In this document: positions 17,245 through 26,449 of the stretch, piece after piece
Layout of the letters: every line of letters starts with the position of its first letter
Position numbering within the stretch: position 1 is the first letter of the stretch
Source of the DNA: Methylophilaceae bacterium
GTDB lineage: Bacteria; Pseudomonadota; Gammaproteobacteria; Burkholderiales; Methylophilaceae
Assembly (NCBI GenBank): GCA_905339275.1
Contig: CAJPFK010000004.1
Span: 124,001 to 188,000, forward strand
Direction of reading: 5' to 3'
Length of the DNA stretch: 64,000 bases
The notes under the pieces: generated by a model
Told to the model about the DNA's origin: nothing
Databases searched by the model: none
The model's input: the letters and a program-made list of their open reading frames with translations, nothing else
Made by a program: the position numbers and the translations under genes

Positions 17245-17946
17245 ATGAGTGCTCATCCAATCCAGTTATTCGACAGCGAATCCTCGACTTATACCTATAT
17301 TCTGCCGGCACCGGAAAGCAGGGAAGCCGTCATCATCGACCCGGTGGACACGCACTGGGCACGAGACCTTGCGCAGGTCGAGCGGTTGGGCCTGCAGCTG
17401 GTTTACGTGCTGGAAACGCATGCCCATGCCGACCATGTGACATCGGCCGGCAAATTGCGGGAAATGACCAATGCAAAAGCTGCCGTTCCGAGCGGCTGCG
17501 AAATCAGTTTTGCCGATATGCAGCTCGTTGACGGCGACACGATTTGTTTTGGCGGGCAGGAAGAAATCAGGGTGATGCATACTCCGGGGCATACAGCCGG
17601 CAGCATGTCCTACCTGTGGCGCGGCAATGTATTTACCGGCGATGCCCTGCTCATCAACGGCTGCGGCCGGACCGATTTCCAGAGCGGAAGCGCTGACGAC
17701 CTCTACGAAAGTATTACCGGCAAGCTGTTCACCCTGCCGGAGGAGACCCTGGTTTGGCCCGCGCATGACTACAACGGATTCTCGGTATCCACCATCGCCT
17801 GGGAAAAGGCAAATAACGCCCGGCTGGCAAGAAGGTCCAAATCGGAGTTTATAGAACTCATGGCCAGGCTGAATCTGCCGAAACCGAAATTGATGGACGT
17901 GGCCGTGCCGGCAAACAGGAGCCTTGGTTTGCCGCATGCGGCCTAG
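17245..17946 (+). CDS. ETHE1/Blh-type persulfide dioxygenase (MBL fold)
   Basis: A 233-residue metallo-beta-lactamase-fold protein. Metal ligands are readable: His59 and His61, Asp63 and His64 (THAHADH), His112 (MHTPGHT) and Asp133 (FTGDALL), plus the C-terminal WPAHDYNG. The pattern CGRTDFQSG is diagnostic of the ETHE1 group, which oxidises glutathione persulfide to sulfite at a mononuclear iron. An AAGAGGAG ribosome site precedes it. It is the last gene of the regulator-transporter operon and its likely enzymatic output. Confidence 0.9.
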   Translation: MSAHPIQLFDSESSTYTYILPAPESREAVIIDPVDTHWARDLAQVERLGLQLVYVLETHAHADHVTSAGKLREMTNAKAAVPSGCEISFADMQLVDGDTICFGGQEEIRVMHTPGHTAGSMSYLWRGNVFTGDALLINGCGRTDFQSGSADDLYESITGKLFTLPEETLVWPAHDYNGFSVSTIAWEKANNARLARRSKSEFIELMARLNLPKPKLMDVAVPANRSLGLPHAA

Positions 17947-18046
17947 CTTGTCTCAGGTGGGCGACAGACCGGCAACGTGATACGGAAAATCACTTTTCTT
18001 TCATGGGGTTGAATTGTCGTTGCAAGTGGACAGGACGTTGTACGGC

Positions 18047-18262
18047 TTACTTGCCGATCTTATCTACCCCATGACCGATAATCCCGCCAATTGCAGCGCC
18101 GCCCACAGTTCCGACTGAACTGCCGCCCGTAAGCACGGCACCCGCTACCCCTCCGATTGCGGCGCCCGCTGCTGCATTCTTCTGGCGCGTGCTCATGCCT
18201 GAGCATCCGCTCACAAAGAAAGCCAACAAGATGCAAACAAAGAATTTTCTACTTATCGGCAT
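18047..18262 (-). CDS. small glycine-zipper lipoprotein (OsmB-like)
   Basis: A 71-residue protein with signal peptide and lipobox VSGCSG (Cys20), then a glycine zipper (GAAIGGVAGAVLTGG, GGAAIGGIIGHG). It resembles OsmB and other glycine-zipper outer-membrane lipoproteins associated with osmotic or envelope stress. It stands alone on the minus strand with a GCAGGAGG-like ribosome site upstream. The precise role cannot be told. Confidence 0.82.
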   Translation of the reverse strand: MPISRKFFVCILLAFFVSGCSGMSTRQKNAAAGAAIGGVAGAVLTGGSSVGTVGGAAIGGIIGHGVDKIGK

Positions 18263-18485
18263 GCTGCCTCCTGGTTGTTTTGATTAAATACATCAGAGGT
18301 CTATGCAACAAATAGGCCAGTAAAAAAGTCTCTGTTAAATCAATTGGCTAAAATTTGACGGCGTATGATCTTTCGATAGCTTAGGCAAAAAGCGTTGTCC
18401 AGTTGCGACAGTAAGCCGATTCAAGTTTAAGCGAAACAAACCGTAATTGGAGATAGCTGGTATAAGCGACCGGGCAAATACAAGG

Positions 18486-19301
18486 ATGAATACGACACCG
18501 CAAGATATCAACGCATGGGCAGATTACTTGAGCAAGGCGGAGATTCCCGTGCTCAGGAACACGGCGCGTGAATTGCGCCGCCTGCACGCTGACGAGGATA
18601 AGCTCAGTCCGAGAGCGATAACGCAGGTGGTATCACAAGACCCGATGATGGTCTTTCGCATCCTGCGGCATATGCAGACGCATAAGCGCGAGAACCAGTT
18701 GCAGGACCTGATTCTCGTGGAGCAGGCCATCATGATGATGGGCATGAGCAATTTCTTTCACGACCTTCCGCCGGAGCCCGTGGTGGATGACGTCATGCGT
18801 AACGACATGGTTGCGCTAACGCATTTGCTGAAGCTGATACGCCGCGCGCACCGTGCTGCACTTTATTCCTACGAATGGGGCGTGATGCAGAAGGATTTTC
18901 ACGTCATCGAAACCCGCACCGCTGCCTTGCTGCATGATCTGTCAGAAATGTTGTTATGGTGCTTTGCACCGGACAAGATGATGACCATATTCCAGATGCA
19001 GCAAGCGGACAAGGCGTTACGCAGCCATGCAGCGCAGGAGCAGGTGCTGGGTTTCAGATTGTTAGACCTGCAACTGCTTCTGATCGAGCGTTGTGAGTTG
19101 CCGCCCTTGCTGTCGCGGTTGATGCAGGACGATGCCAAAGGCGAGCAGCAGGTGAGAAATGTGACGCTGGCGGTCAATCTTGCCCGTCATTCTGCCAATG
19201 GCTGGGATGATGCGGCCTTGCCGGACGATTACAAGGACATTGCGGAATTCCTGCGTATTGACGCCGAAAAAGTCAAACACCTGGTGGGGGCGAAACCTTA
19301 G
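18486..19301 (+). CDS. HDOD-domain protein
   Basis: A 271-residue cytoplasmic protein with an HDOD domain: IPVLRNTARELRRL, SQDPMMVFRILRHMQ at about residue 55, the mid-domain RTAALLHDLSEML and a C-terminal helical part. HDOD proteins are non-catalytic HD relatives in signalling and stress pathways; this one lacks any other recognisable domain. The ATG at 18486 is used; a TTG at 18447 would add 13 residues. Function unknown. Confidence 0.8.
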   Translation: MNTTPQDINAWADYLSKAEIPVLRNTARELRRLHADEDKLSPRAITQVVSQDPMMVFRILRHMQTHKRENQLQDLILVEQAIMMMGMSNFFHDLPPEPVVDDVMRNDMVALTHLLKLIRRAHRAALYSYEWGVMQKDFHVIETRTAALLHDLSEMLLWCFAPDKMMTIFQMQQADKALRSHAAQEQVLGFRLLDLQLLLIERCELPPLLSRLMQDDAKGEQQVRNVTLAVNLARHSANGWDDAALPDDYKDIAEFLRIDAEKVKHLVGAKP

Positions 19302-19313
19302 GTCCTGAGTATT

Positions 19314-19673
19314 TTATTTATTGGCGGCAACTGATTTGCAGGCGGTATAGGCGATATTCGGCCCGTCGTTGAGCGTTGCTTCCGTACCGCTGATTTCCAG
19401 TACAGCAACGGAATTGGTGTAACGCGTACTGTCAGGGGATTTCTCAAGCCGAACTTCCCGGTCCGGGTATATCAGCCAGGCGGCATCTTCCTTTTCCAGC
19501 ATGCGTACAAAGAAACGTTTGTTGCCATCGCACAAATACTCGGTCGCATTCGATGGCCTGTAGGTTTCAGCGGGCCTGGTTTCGCTGAACGGGTTGTATT
19601 TATCCACGCTGCTGCAACCGGCAAGCAGCATTAATAGCGGTATACAACAAACACTTCGGTCAAACAAACGCAT
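19314..19673 (-). CDS. MliC-like lipoprotein
   Basis: A 119-residue lipoprotein with lipobox LLAGCSS (Cys20). The mature part has YLCDGNKRFFVRM, a Ser/Tyr-containing middle, and TEATLNDG...YTACK with paired cysteines. This resembles the MliC/PliC lysozyme-inhibitor fold (CDDG-type start, SxxxATL near the end), but the match is partial, so the inhibitor role is tentative. It converges with the HDOD gene, 12 bases apart. Confidence 0.62.
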   Translation of the reverse strand: MRLFDRSVCCIPLLMLLAGCSSVDKYNPFSETRPAETYRPSNATEYLCDGNKRFFVRMLEKEDAAWLIYPDREVRLEKSPDSTRYTNSVAVLEISGTEATLNDGPNIAYTACKSVAANK

Positions 19674-19835
19674 AATATATCCATCGCATTGATTATCAAT
19701 GCGGCTATGTTGCCAAACTAAGCGCTTTGGCTCAACCTCTATCTAAAATATAAAGCGGTCGAATCACATTCGCCTTATGAACCAGCATGAGCGAAAATAG
19801 GTCATCAAATGCAATTCTTCTAAAAAAATCGGCTT

Positions 19836-21665
19836 ATGTTTCGATGGTTTGAAAAACTGCTGTACCCCTTCCCGGATTCCACGGTATCGGCCCCCCCGAA
19901 AAATTTCTGGGCGTTCGTCTGGGCGGGCACGCAAGGCTTGCGCCTTTATCTTGCCTTGATGACCTTGCTGACGGCGGCCATCGGTGCTTTCGAAGCGCTG
20001 CTCTTCGCCATGATGGGCAAGGTCGTCGACTGGCTGAGCCAGATTCCGCCCGCCATGCTCTGGCAGCAGGAAGGCAGGAGCCTGCTGCTGCTTGCTGCAA
20101 TTCTGCTGCTAAGCCCCATCCTGATTGCGTTGCAGAGCTTTATCAAGCACCAGGGGCTGGCAGGCAACTTTCCCATGCGCCTGCGCTGGAATTTTCACCG
20201 GCTGATGCTGAGCCAGAGCATGAGTTTCTATCAGGATGAGTTCGCCGGCAGGGTTGCGGCCAAGGTCATGCAGACCGCACTGGCGGTACGCGACATGTGG
20301 TTTATCCTGGCTGACATCCTGGTGTTCGTCATCATCTACTTTGTTACGCTGGTGCTGATCGTCGGCAACTTCAACCTGTGGATGATCCTGCCGTTTCTCG
20401 GCTGGCTCCTGCTGTATATCACTTCACTTTCCTATTTCGTGCCGCGGTTGAGCCGTGTCTCGCAATCGCAGGCAGATGCGCGGTCATTGATGACCGGCCG
20501 TATTACGGATGCCTATACCAATATCGCCACCGTCAAATTGTTCTCCCATGCCGGCCGGGAGGCAGGGTATGCCAAGTTCGCCATGCAGGAGTTTCTTGAA
20601 GCCGTGCATAGGCAGATGCGGTTGGTGACGGCGGTGGAAGTGGTGAACCATGTGCTCAACATGTCGTTGATTGTCGCCAGTACCGGTATCGGACTGTGGC
20701 TATGGACCAGGGGCGAAATCGGCGTTGGCGGCGTGGCTGCGGTGACCGCGATGGCATTGCGGCTTAACGGCATCTCGCACTGGGTGATGTGGGAGATGAC
20801 CTCGCTTTTCGAGCAGGTCGGCACGGTGCAGGATGGCGTCAACACGCTTTCGTTGCCGCACACGGTCCTGGATGCGCCTGATGCCCGGCCGCTGGTTGTT
20901 CAGCGAGGCGAGGTACGCTTCGAGGCGGTCGATTTTTCTTATGGCGGCAAGCGCAAGGTGCTCGATCAGTTCTCCCTGCATATCCGTCCGGGAGAAAAGG
21001 TCGGGCTGGTGGGCCGTTCCGGCGCGGGTAAATCGACCATCGTCAACTTGCTGCTGCGTTTCTTTGATGTGGAGTCCGGCAGGATACTGATTGACGGGGA
21101 AGATATTTCCAAGGTCACGCAAAACAGCCTGCGTGCCAATATCGGCATGGTGACGCAGGACACTTCGCTGCTGCATCGTTCAGTGCGCGAGAATATCCTC
21201 TATGGCCGGCCCGATGCCACGGATGAAGCGATGTTTGCGGCCGCCAGGCGTGCTGAAGCGGATGATTTCATTGCACAATTGACAGATCCGAAAGGCCGCA
21301 AGGGGTATGATGCCCATGTCGGCGAGCGCGGGGTCAAGCTGTCAGGCGGCCAGCGGCAACGTATCGCCATTGCGCGGGTCATGTTGAAGGATGCGCCCAT
21401 CCTCCTGCTGGATGAAGCGACCAGCGCGCTGGATTCCGAAGTGGAGGCGGCAATACAAAGCAGCCTGTACCGGCTCATGGAAGGCAAGACCGTTGTCGCG
21501 ATAGCGCACCGCCTTTCGACGATCGCCGCGATGGACAGGTTGATCGTGCTGGATGAAGGCCGCATTGTCGAGGAAGGCGATCATCAAACACTGTTGCAAA
21601 GCGGCGGACTGTATTCCATGCTATGGGCACACCAAAGCGGCGGATTCTTGGGTGAGGATTTGTAG
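19836..21665 (+). CDS. ABC exporter, fused permease and ATPase
   Basis: A 609-residue half-transporter. Six membrane helices occupy residues ~20-320. The ATPase carries Walker A GRSGAGKST near residue 395, signature LSGGQRQRIAIAR near 500 and Walker B ILLLDEATSALD near 525. It belongs to the ABCB/MsbA-like exporter class; the substrate is not evident. A 132-residue hypothetical gene follows 8 bases later, so they may be co-transcribed. Confidence 0.88.
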   Translation: MFRWFEKLLYPFPDSTVSAPPKNFWAFVWAGTQGLRLYLALMTLLTAAIGAFEALLFAMMGKVVDWLSQIPPAMLWQQEGRSLLLLAAILLLSPILIALQSFIKHQGLAGNFPMRLRWNFHRLMLSQSMSFYQDEFAGRVAAKVMQTALAVRDMWFILADILVFVIIYFVTLVLIVGNFNLWMILPFLGWLLLYITSLSYFVPRLSRVSQSQADARSLMTGRITDAYTNIATVKLFSHAGREAGYAKFAMQEFLEAVHRQMRLVTAVEVVNHVLNMSLIVASTGIGLWLWTRGEIGVGGVAAVTAMALRLNGISHWVMWEMTSLFEQVGTVQDGVNTLSLPHTVLDAPDARPLVVQRGEVRFEAVDFSYGGKRKVLDQFSLHIRPGEKVGLVGRSGAGKSTIVNLLLRFFDVESGRILIDGEDISKVTQNSLRANIGMVTQDTSLLHRSVRENILYGRPDATDEAMFAAARRAEADDFIAQLTDPKGRKGYDAHVGERGVKLSGGQRQRIAIARVMLKDAPILLLDEATSALDSEVEAAIQSSLYRLMEGKTVVAIAHRLSTIAAMDRLIVLDEGRIVEEGDHQTLLQSGGLYSMLWAHQSGGFLGEDL

Positions 21666-21673
21666 GAGGCCAT

Positions 21674-22072
21674 ATGAAAGCCTTGTTCAGCGGCAACCTG
21701 ATGAAAGGCATGAAACTAGTTGGCGTCTATACCGATGCCGAGTCGGAGAGGATCGCGCGTTACCTGGGCGCGAATTCCGCAACCGGGGATATGCTGGATT
21801 GCGTCAATCTTGAGTACCGGCAGTTTGTGGAATTGGCAGTGCCGTCGGCAGCGACGATTTACGGGGACATTGCGCGCAATGCATGCGTCATCCTGGTGTC
21901 GGGCAGTTTAACCCGCGGCATCAGTGCCGTTGGCCCTTACCCAGACAGGAATACGGCATTCAACAATGCGGTGGCATTGACATTCGGCAGTAAATCCGCC
22001 AACTTTTATCCAGTCGAAATCGAGGCGGAATACGAGGAATTCAGGGCCGTGCTTGCCGCGGTCATTGCCTGA
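21674..22072 (+). CDS. hypothetical protein
   Basis: A 132-residue soluble protein that I do not recognise. There is no signal peptide or membrane segment. It has an alpha/beta look, with a GxSLTRGISAVGPYPD segment in the middle. An AGGAGG ribosome site precedes the ATG and it follows the ABC exporter by 8 bases. Confidence 0.68.
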   Translation: MKALFSGNLMKGMKLVGVYTDAESERIARYLGANSATGDMLDCVNLEYRQFVELAVPSAATIYGDIARNACVILVSGSLTRGISAVGPYPDRNTAFNNAVALTFGSKSANFYPVEIEAEYEEFRAVLAAVIA

Positions 22073-22128
22073 TTGCCGGTGCCAGGGTCTAAATATCGGA
22101 AATTAAAAGAGATTCTGTCAAAAAAATG

Positions 22129-22157
22129 TTGACGTAATGTTTCCTTCTACGTATAAC
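22129..22157 (+). promoter_or_regulatory. sigma-70 promoter of the cold-shock gene
   Basis: TTGACG (22129-22134) and TATAAC (22152-22157), 17 bases apart. The implied transcript would have an untranslated leader of roughly 95 bases before the ATG at 22260, typical of cspA-type genes whose leaders act as RNA thermosensors. Confidence 0.75.
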
Positions 22158-22259
22158 GCTCAATAGGCGTTTGATTTTCGATTTTCTGCTGGTAATACCG
22201 ACGGGTTCTTGAACAACAAACTTTCAGGGTGCCTCCCAATTTTTAGTAAGGAAGTACAA

Positions 22260-22463
22260 ATGGCAACAGGTAGCGTAAAGTGGTTCAATGATTCCAAAGG
22301 TTTTGGTTTTATTACCCCGGATGACGGCGGCGACGATTTATTCGCTCATTTCTCCGCGATTGTAGATACAGGCTATAAAAGCTTGAAAGAAAACGAACGT
22401 GTAAGTTTTGATGTGACTGACGGCCCTAAGGGCAAACAAGCATCCAATATACAAAAGGCTTAA
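22260..22463 (+). CDS. CspA-family cold-shock protein
   Basis: A 67-residue single cold-shock domain: [15 protein letters not shown] (RNP1) and DLFAHFSAI (RNP2), ending in [13 protein letters not shown]2 has LFAHF where VFVHF is commoner. It binds single-stranded RNA/DNA and acts as an RNA chaperone. The ATG at 22260 has a TAAGGAAG ribosome site; it has its own promoter and a strong terminator. Confidence 0.93.
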   Translation: MATGSVKWFNDSKGFGFITPDDGGDDLFAHFSAIVDTGYKSLKENERVSFDVTDGPKGKQASNIQKA

Positions 22464-22493
22464 GCCTTAGTATCGAGTTACACAATATTCGTT

Positions 22494-22531
22494 AAAACGG
22501 CCCTTGGGAGTAAAATCCCGGGGCCGTTTTT
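22494..22531 (+). terminator. rho-independent terminator after cspA-like gene
   Basis: Stem ACGGCCC..GGGA / TCCC..GGGCCGT (one U bulge, six-base loop) with leading As and trailing TTTTT. Confidence 0.88.
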
Positions 22532-22566
22532 GTTTTCTGGCGCCGTTTTTTTATTTGGGGGCAGCC

Positions 22567-22830
22567 ATGAGCGATGCATCGCAGGAACTACAGGCACTGA
22601 AGGCAGCCGTTGAATTTGCCCGCAATGGGGACTGGCACAATGCACACCTGATTGCGCAGGATTCGAACCATCAACTGGCGCACTGGATCCATGCGGTGCT
22701 GCACAAGATAGAGGGCGACGAGTGGAACAGCCGTTACTGGTACAGGAGAACGGATAAAAACTATGAGGATTTTGCCGATAGCCGTGCAGAACTCAGCGCG
22801 ATTCTGCAAATCCTGGAAGATCAGTCATAA
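22567..22830 (+). CDS. small hypothetical protein
   Basis: An 87-residue soluble, mostly helical protein starting at the ATG at 22567 with a GGGGGC ribosome-like site. A segment ARNGDWHNAHLIAQD resembles a single TPR-like helix pair, followed by HWIHAVLHKIEGDEWNSRYWYRR. It is a recurrent small family without assigned function. It lies after the cold-shock gene terminator and overlaps the oppositely oriented deacetylase gene by 10 bases. Confidence 0.72.
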   Translation: MSDASQELQALKAAVEFARNGDWHNAHLIAQDSNHQLAHWIHAVLHKIEGDEWNSRYWYRRTDKNYEDFADSRAELSAILQILEDQS

Positions 22831-23792
22831 CGACCCCATTCCAGTTGCACGCCGGCCAATCTTGCTTCCTGTTCCATCAGCGGAATGGCTGCTTCCAGGT
22901 TGTCCAGATAGACAAAGGCCGTCTCTTGGTGGAAGCCTGTCACCATGACGGTTTTTCGGGCTTCGACCAACGACCTGAATATCGTCACTAATTGTTCGGT
23001 GCTGGTGTAATCGGCTAGGCTTGCGTTATTCGGGTATTGCATCAGCCCGGGCAGCAGTTCTCTCGGCTGGTCGAGTGTCGAGGCTGCCGGGTGCAGCCTG
23101 CGCAGCATCTTGACCAATGCGCTCTGCTCGCCCCAGGAATGCGCGATCAGTCCTGCGTCTGTCCGGGAACTGTCCCAGGTAAACCCGTTGGCCTGCAGCG
23201 CTGAAGCCAGCCCGGGCCCGAGTTGCCAGCCGCCTGCACGGAAGTGCCTGGGCCTGCCGAAACCATGCTCGGATAAAAGCGCGGCACTGCATCCCACGAG
23301 CTGTGTCAGTTCCTCCGGCGTATAGCCAAATTCCAGGCTCACCGTATAGCCGCATTCATTTCCATTGCATTCTTCATTGGCCTGGGCGAATGAAGGCGAG
23401 CTTTTATAGGGTACCTTGCATTTCTCCACCAGCGATTTCCAGCCGTGCAAATGCAGGCCGTAGGTGTCTGTCGGCAGCAAGGTCCTGCGTATCCGTTCGG
23501 CGATGCCGGCAGTATCGGCATCCTGGCGAATGAAATACACCGGGTTGAGCAGGTGCAGCATGGGGATATGCGGATATTTCAGGCGAAATGCGCGTATCGT
23601 TTCAAGGTTTTCGTCATCGAGCGACCAGCCCTCCCAATCCACGGTGAGGTAGACCGTGATTTTCTGCTCGGCGGCGCAGAGCGCAGGCGCAGAAAGCGCG
23701 GCTGGAAACAGGCAAATGAGCAGCAACATGAGACATTTGCGGGCCACTGCTGCGGGGTTCTTGAATAAAGATGCGGCTTGCGGAGAATGCAT
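22821..23792 (-). CDS. polysaccharide deacetylase-like exported protein
   Basis: A 323-residue protein with an N-terminal signal or membrane segment (about residues 17-40). The mature part starts with KITVYLTVDWEGW, whose Asp fits the first motif of the NodB-fold polysaccharide deacetylases, and later has YGLHLHGWKSLVEKC, which may give the metal histidines, and a final FHQET. The motifs are partial, so it may be a divergent or inactive member. The first ATG (residue 1) is retained; later Met residues could also serve. Confidence 0.7.
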   Translation of the reverse strand: MHSPQAASLFKNPAAVARKCLMLLLICLFPAALSAPALCAAEQKITVYLTVDWEGWSLDDENLETIRAFRLKYPHIPMLHLLNPVYFIRQDADTAGIAERIRRTLLPTDTYGLHLHGWKSLVEKCKVPYKSSPSFAQANEECNGNECGYTVSLEFGYTPEELTQLVGCSAALLSEHGFGRPRHFRAGGWQLGPGLASALQANGFTWDSSRTDAGLIAHSWGEQSALVKMLRRLHPAASTLDQPRELLPGLMQYPNNASLADYTSTEQLVTIFRSLVEARKTVMVTGFHQETAFVYLDNLEAAIPLMEQEARLAGVQLEWGRYD

Positions 23793-24098
23793 GGCTCATT
23801 TTACAGGCGGTAGCCAGGTTGAGGCGAGCATGGCGGTACAGCCACCCCGGTGTGTACGGGGGTGGGAAATGCTGTATGAAATGACAATTAACGATTGTTT
23901 ACAAATCTTGATTGTGGACGTCCCGGCAGTTCCTGTTTTCTGTATCCCTTTCTGCCATTGCCTTTCATGAGCACGGTTATTTCGAACGGATCAAGCATGC
24001 CGGCATGCAGGGCGCGCGGGTCTGTTGGTCGTCTTCCTGATTGCCAGTGCAGGTAGTAGTATTGTTGTTGGGTTTTTCCGGTCTCCAAAAAAACAATT
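23793..24098. other. intergenic region before response regulator gene
   Basis: No supported gene. It holds a hairpin CCACCCC (23842-23848) / GGGGTGG (23859-23865) and presumably divergent promoters for the deacetylase-like gene and the two-component operon. No reliable promoter boxes were assigned. Confidence 0.5.
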
Positions 24099-24788
24099 AT
24101 GAAAATCGCATTTCTTGAAGATGACAAGGCTTTCGCCAATAGTGTAGCCCAGTGGCTGCAGGAAGCGGGGCACGAGGTGACTCTTTTTGCCAATGGGCGT
24201 GATTGCCAGCGTGCGCTGACGCAGGGGCAGGGTCGTTACGATCTCTGCCTCTTCGATTGGGAGCTGCCGGATATGAGTGGAACGGATGTCATGGCAAGTT
24301 TGCAACTGAAGAGAATCCTGCCGCCGGTGATTTTCCTTACCGGGCACGATGCGGAAGAGGACGTGGTGAAAGTCATGCATGCCGGCGCCGATGATTACAT
24401 CGTCAAACCGCCCAGCCGTGCATTGTTGCTGGCCCGGATTCATGCCTTGTCCAGACGTGCCAATGAGCAGAATCAACCCGCAAAGGTCGAGGATTTCGGT
24501 TATCTCAAAGTGGATTATGTGCGCCGGTTGTTTGAAAAAGACGGCAAGGAGGTCAGCCTCACGGAAAAGGAAACCGAGCTGGCCTTGTATTTTTTCTCGC
24601 ACATCGGCGAACTGTTGACGCGCCCGCACCTGATTCAGGTGGTCTGGGGTTCGAGCCCTGAAATAGACACAAGGCGCATTGATGTGCATATCAGCCATCT
24701 GCGCAGCAAATTGAATCTGGTGCCGGAAAAAGGCTGGAGATTGTCCTCGATTTACCAGCAGGGTTATCGTCTTGAGCGTTTCTCATGA
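24099..24788 (+). CDS. OmpR-family response regulator
   Basis: A 229-residue regulator. The receiver domain has the acidic pair EDD (residues 7-9), phosphoacceptor Asp53 in LFDWELPDMSG, Thr at FLTGHDA and Lys in YIVKPPS. The C-terminus is a winged-helix DNA-binding domain (SLTEKETELALYFF, DTRRIDVHISHLRSKL). It is followed at 25 bases by a LysM-FecR protein and then a CHASE2 kinase, which probably phosphorylates it. Confidence 0.9.
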   Translation: MKIAFLEDDKAFANSVAQWLQEAGHEVTLFANGRDCQRALTQGQGRYDLCLFDWELPDMSGTDVMASLQLKRILPPVIFLTGHDAEEDVVKVMHAGADDYIVKPPSRALLLARIHALSRRANEQNQPAKVEDFGYLKVDYVRRLFEKDGKEVSLTEKETELALYFFSHIGELLTRPHLIQVVWGSSPEIDTRRIDVHISHLRSKLNLVPEKGWRLSSIYQQGYRLERFS

Positions 24789-24813
24789 GTCATCCTGAAA
24801 TGGTTTTCTATAC

Positions 24814-26427
24814 ATGAATACGCCCTTCCGATTTCTTATTGTTCTTATTTTCATGCTCAGCCCTGTTACGCAGGCGGATGAATGGCGCTATACAGTGCGC
24901 CCGGGCGACACCCTGATCGGGTTCTCGCAGCGCCATCTGCTGAACCCGGCAGACTGGGTCAAGCTGCATCGGCATAATGCGCTGGCGAATCCGCATTATC
25001 TGGTTCCCGGGCAGACATTGCGCATACCGTTGTCGCTGCTCAAGCAAAAGCCGGCGCCGGCGGAGCTGGTTGCGGTCTCCGGCCAGGTGCGTGCTGCCAT
25101 GCCCGGTGAAGAATTCCGGCAAGCGCGTATCGGCGAATTGCTGGCAACCGGTGCGGAACTGCATACGGCGGAGAACAGCAGCGCGAAATTGCGTTTTGCG
25201 GATGGTTCAACCCTTGTGCTGCAGCCTTCTTCCAGGTTGCAGCTCGATACCTTGAGCGTGTATGAGGGCGGCGGCATGGTTGATACGCGCATGCGTTTGC
25301 AGCAGGGGCGAAGTGAGATACATACCAACCCGAGGCGCGACACCGGTACTCGCATGCAGGTGATTACGCCATCTGCCGTTGCTGCCGTGCGAGGCACGCG
25401 TTTTCGCGTAGCCGCTGAACCGCAGGCGACGCGGGAAGAGACATTGGAGGGTGAAGTAGCGCTTGCCGCTACGGGCAGGCAGGTCGGCGTGGCTGCGGGT
25501 TATGGCAGCGTCGCTGCAGCAGGGCAACCGCCGGCCGAACCGGTTGCCCTGCTGGAAACGCCCGATCTTCGTCATTTACCTGCTCGTATCGACCGCCTGC
25601 CCATGGTCTTCGATCTGGTTGAGCAGGCGAACGCCGTGCATTGGACGGGCCAGATCGCCCGCGATGCCGGCTTCAACGAAATCCTGCTGGAACAGTTTTC
25701 GCACAAACCGCGTCTGGTGTTCGGCGATTTGCCTGATGGGTCATATGTGTTGCGCGTTGCCGCCAGCGATGCGAACGGATTGCTGGGGCTGGATGCGGTG
25801 CACGCTTTCGAATTGCATGCCCGGCCTTTCCCGCCCTTGCTGTTATACCCTGCGCAGGATGCCGTTATTCGCACGGCCCGTCCGGAAATCCGCTGGAGCG
25901 AAGCCCTCGGGGTGAGCCGTTATCATGTCGAATTGGCGCTGGACAGCGAATTCCGGGAGAAAGTCCTCGATCAGGTCCTGACGGAAAGGGCTTGGCCGTT
26001 AGCGCAGGCGCTCAATCCCGGCGCCTATTTTTTGCGTGCGGCAAGTATTGCAAACGGCAGGCAGGGACCTTATTCAGACGTAGTCCGTTTTATCTATAAA
26101 CCGGCCCCCAGCGCGCCGGATCTGGGGCAGCCCACCATGACGTTCGGTGCCAATACGCTGGAAATCAATCTTCCAGCCCCGCCGCAAGGGCTGCATTATG
26201 AGGCCGAGCTGGCGGCGGACCAGGACCGGAAGCAAATATTGTGGCATGGAGAGAGTGCCGATGGCAGGCTGGACATGCCGCGCCCGGATTCCGGCAGGCG
26301 TTACCTTTCGGTTCGGCTGGTGGAAGCCGACGGCACCTTCGGACCCTACAGCACTCAGGGGATAGATGTGCCGCGCCAGACGCATCCCGAGATTCTGCTG
26401 TTCCTGCTGCCGTTATTGGCCTTGTAA
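24814..26427 (+). CDS. periplasmic LysM-FecR domain protein
   Basis: A 537-residue exported protein: signal peptide of about 21 residues ending VTQA, then LysM (YTVRPGDTLIGFSQRH to VPGQTLRIP, residues ~25-70), then a FecR domain (GAELHTAENSSAKLRFADGS to VRGTRFRVA, ~110-200), followed by beta-sandwich repeats. LysM should hold it to peptidoglycan and FecR domains relay signals to membrane partners. It lies between a response regulator and a CHASE2 kinase, as in a conserved proteobacterial arrangement, so it probably modulates the kinase (inference). Confidence 0.88.
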   Translation: MNTPFRFLIVLIFMLSPVTQADEWRYTVRPGDTLIGFSQRHLLNPADWVKLHRHNALANPHYLVPGQTLRIPLSLLKQKPAPAELVAVSGQVRAAMPGEEFRQARIGELLATGAELHTAENSSAKLRFADGSTLVLQPSSRLQLDTLSVYEGGGMVDTRMRLQQGRSEIHTNPRRDTGTRMQVITPSAVAAVRGTRFRVAAEPQATREETLEGEVALAATGRQVGVAAGYGSVAAAGQPPAEPVALLETPDLRHLPARIDRLPMVFDLVEQANAVHWTGQIARDAGFNEILLEQFSHKPRLVFGDLPDGSYVLRVAASDANGLLGLDAVHAFELHARPFPPLLLYPAQDAVIRTARPEIRWSEALGVSRYHVELALDSEFREKVLDQVLTERAWPLAQALNPGAYFLRAASIANGRQGPYSDVVRFIYKPAPSAPDLGQPTMTFGANTLEINLPAPPQGLHYEAELAADQDRKQILWHGESADGRLDMPRPDSGRRYLSVRLVEADGTFGPYSTQGIDVPRQTHPEILLFLLPLLAL

Positions 26428-26449
26428 TCCTCTCACCTGTGGCAATAGA

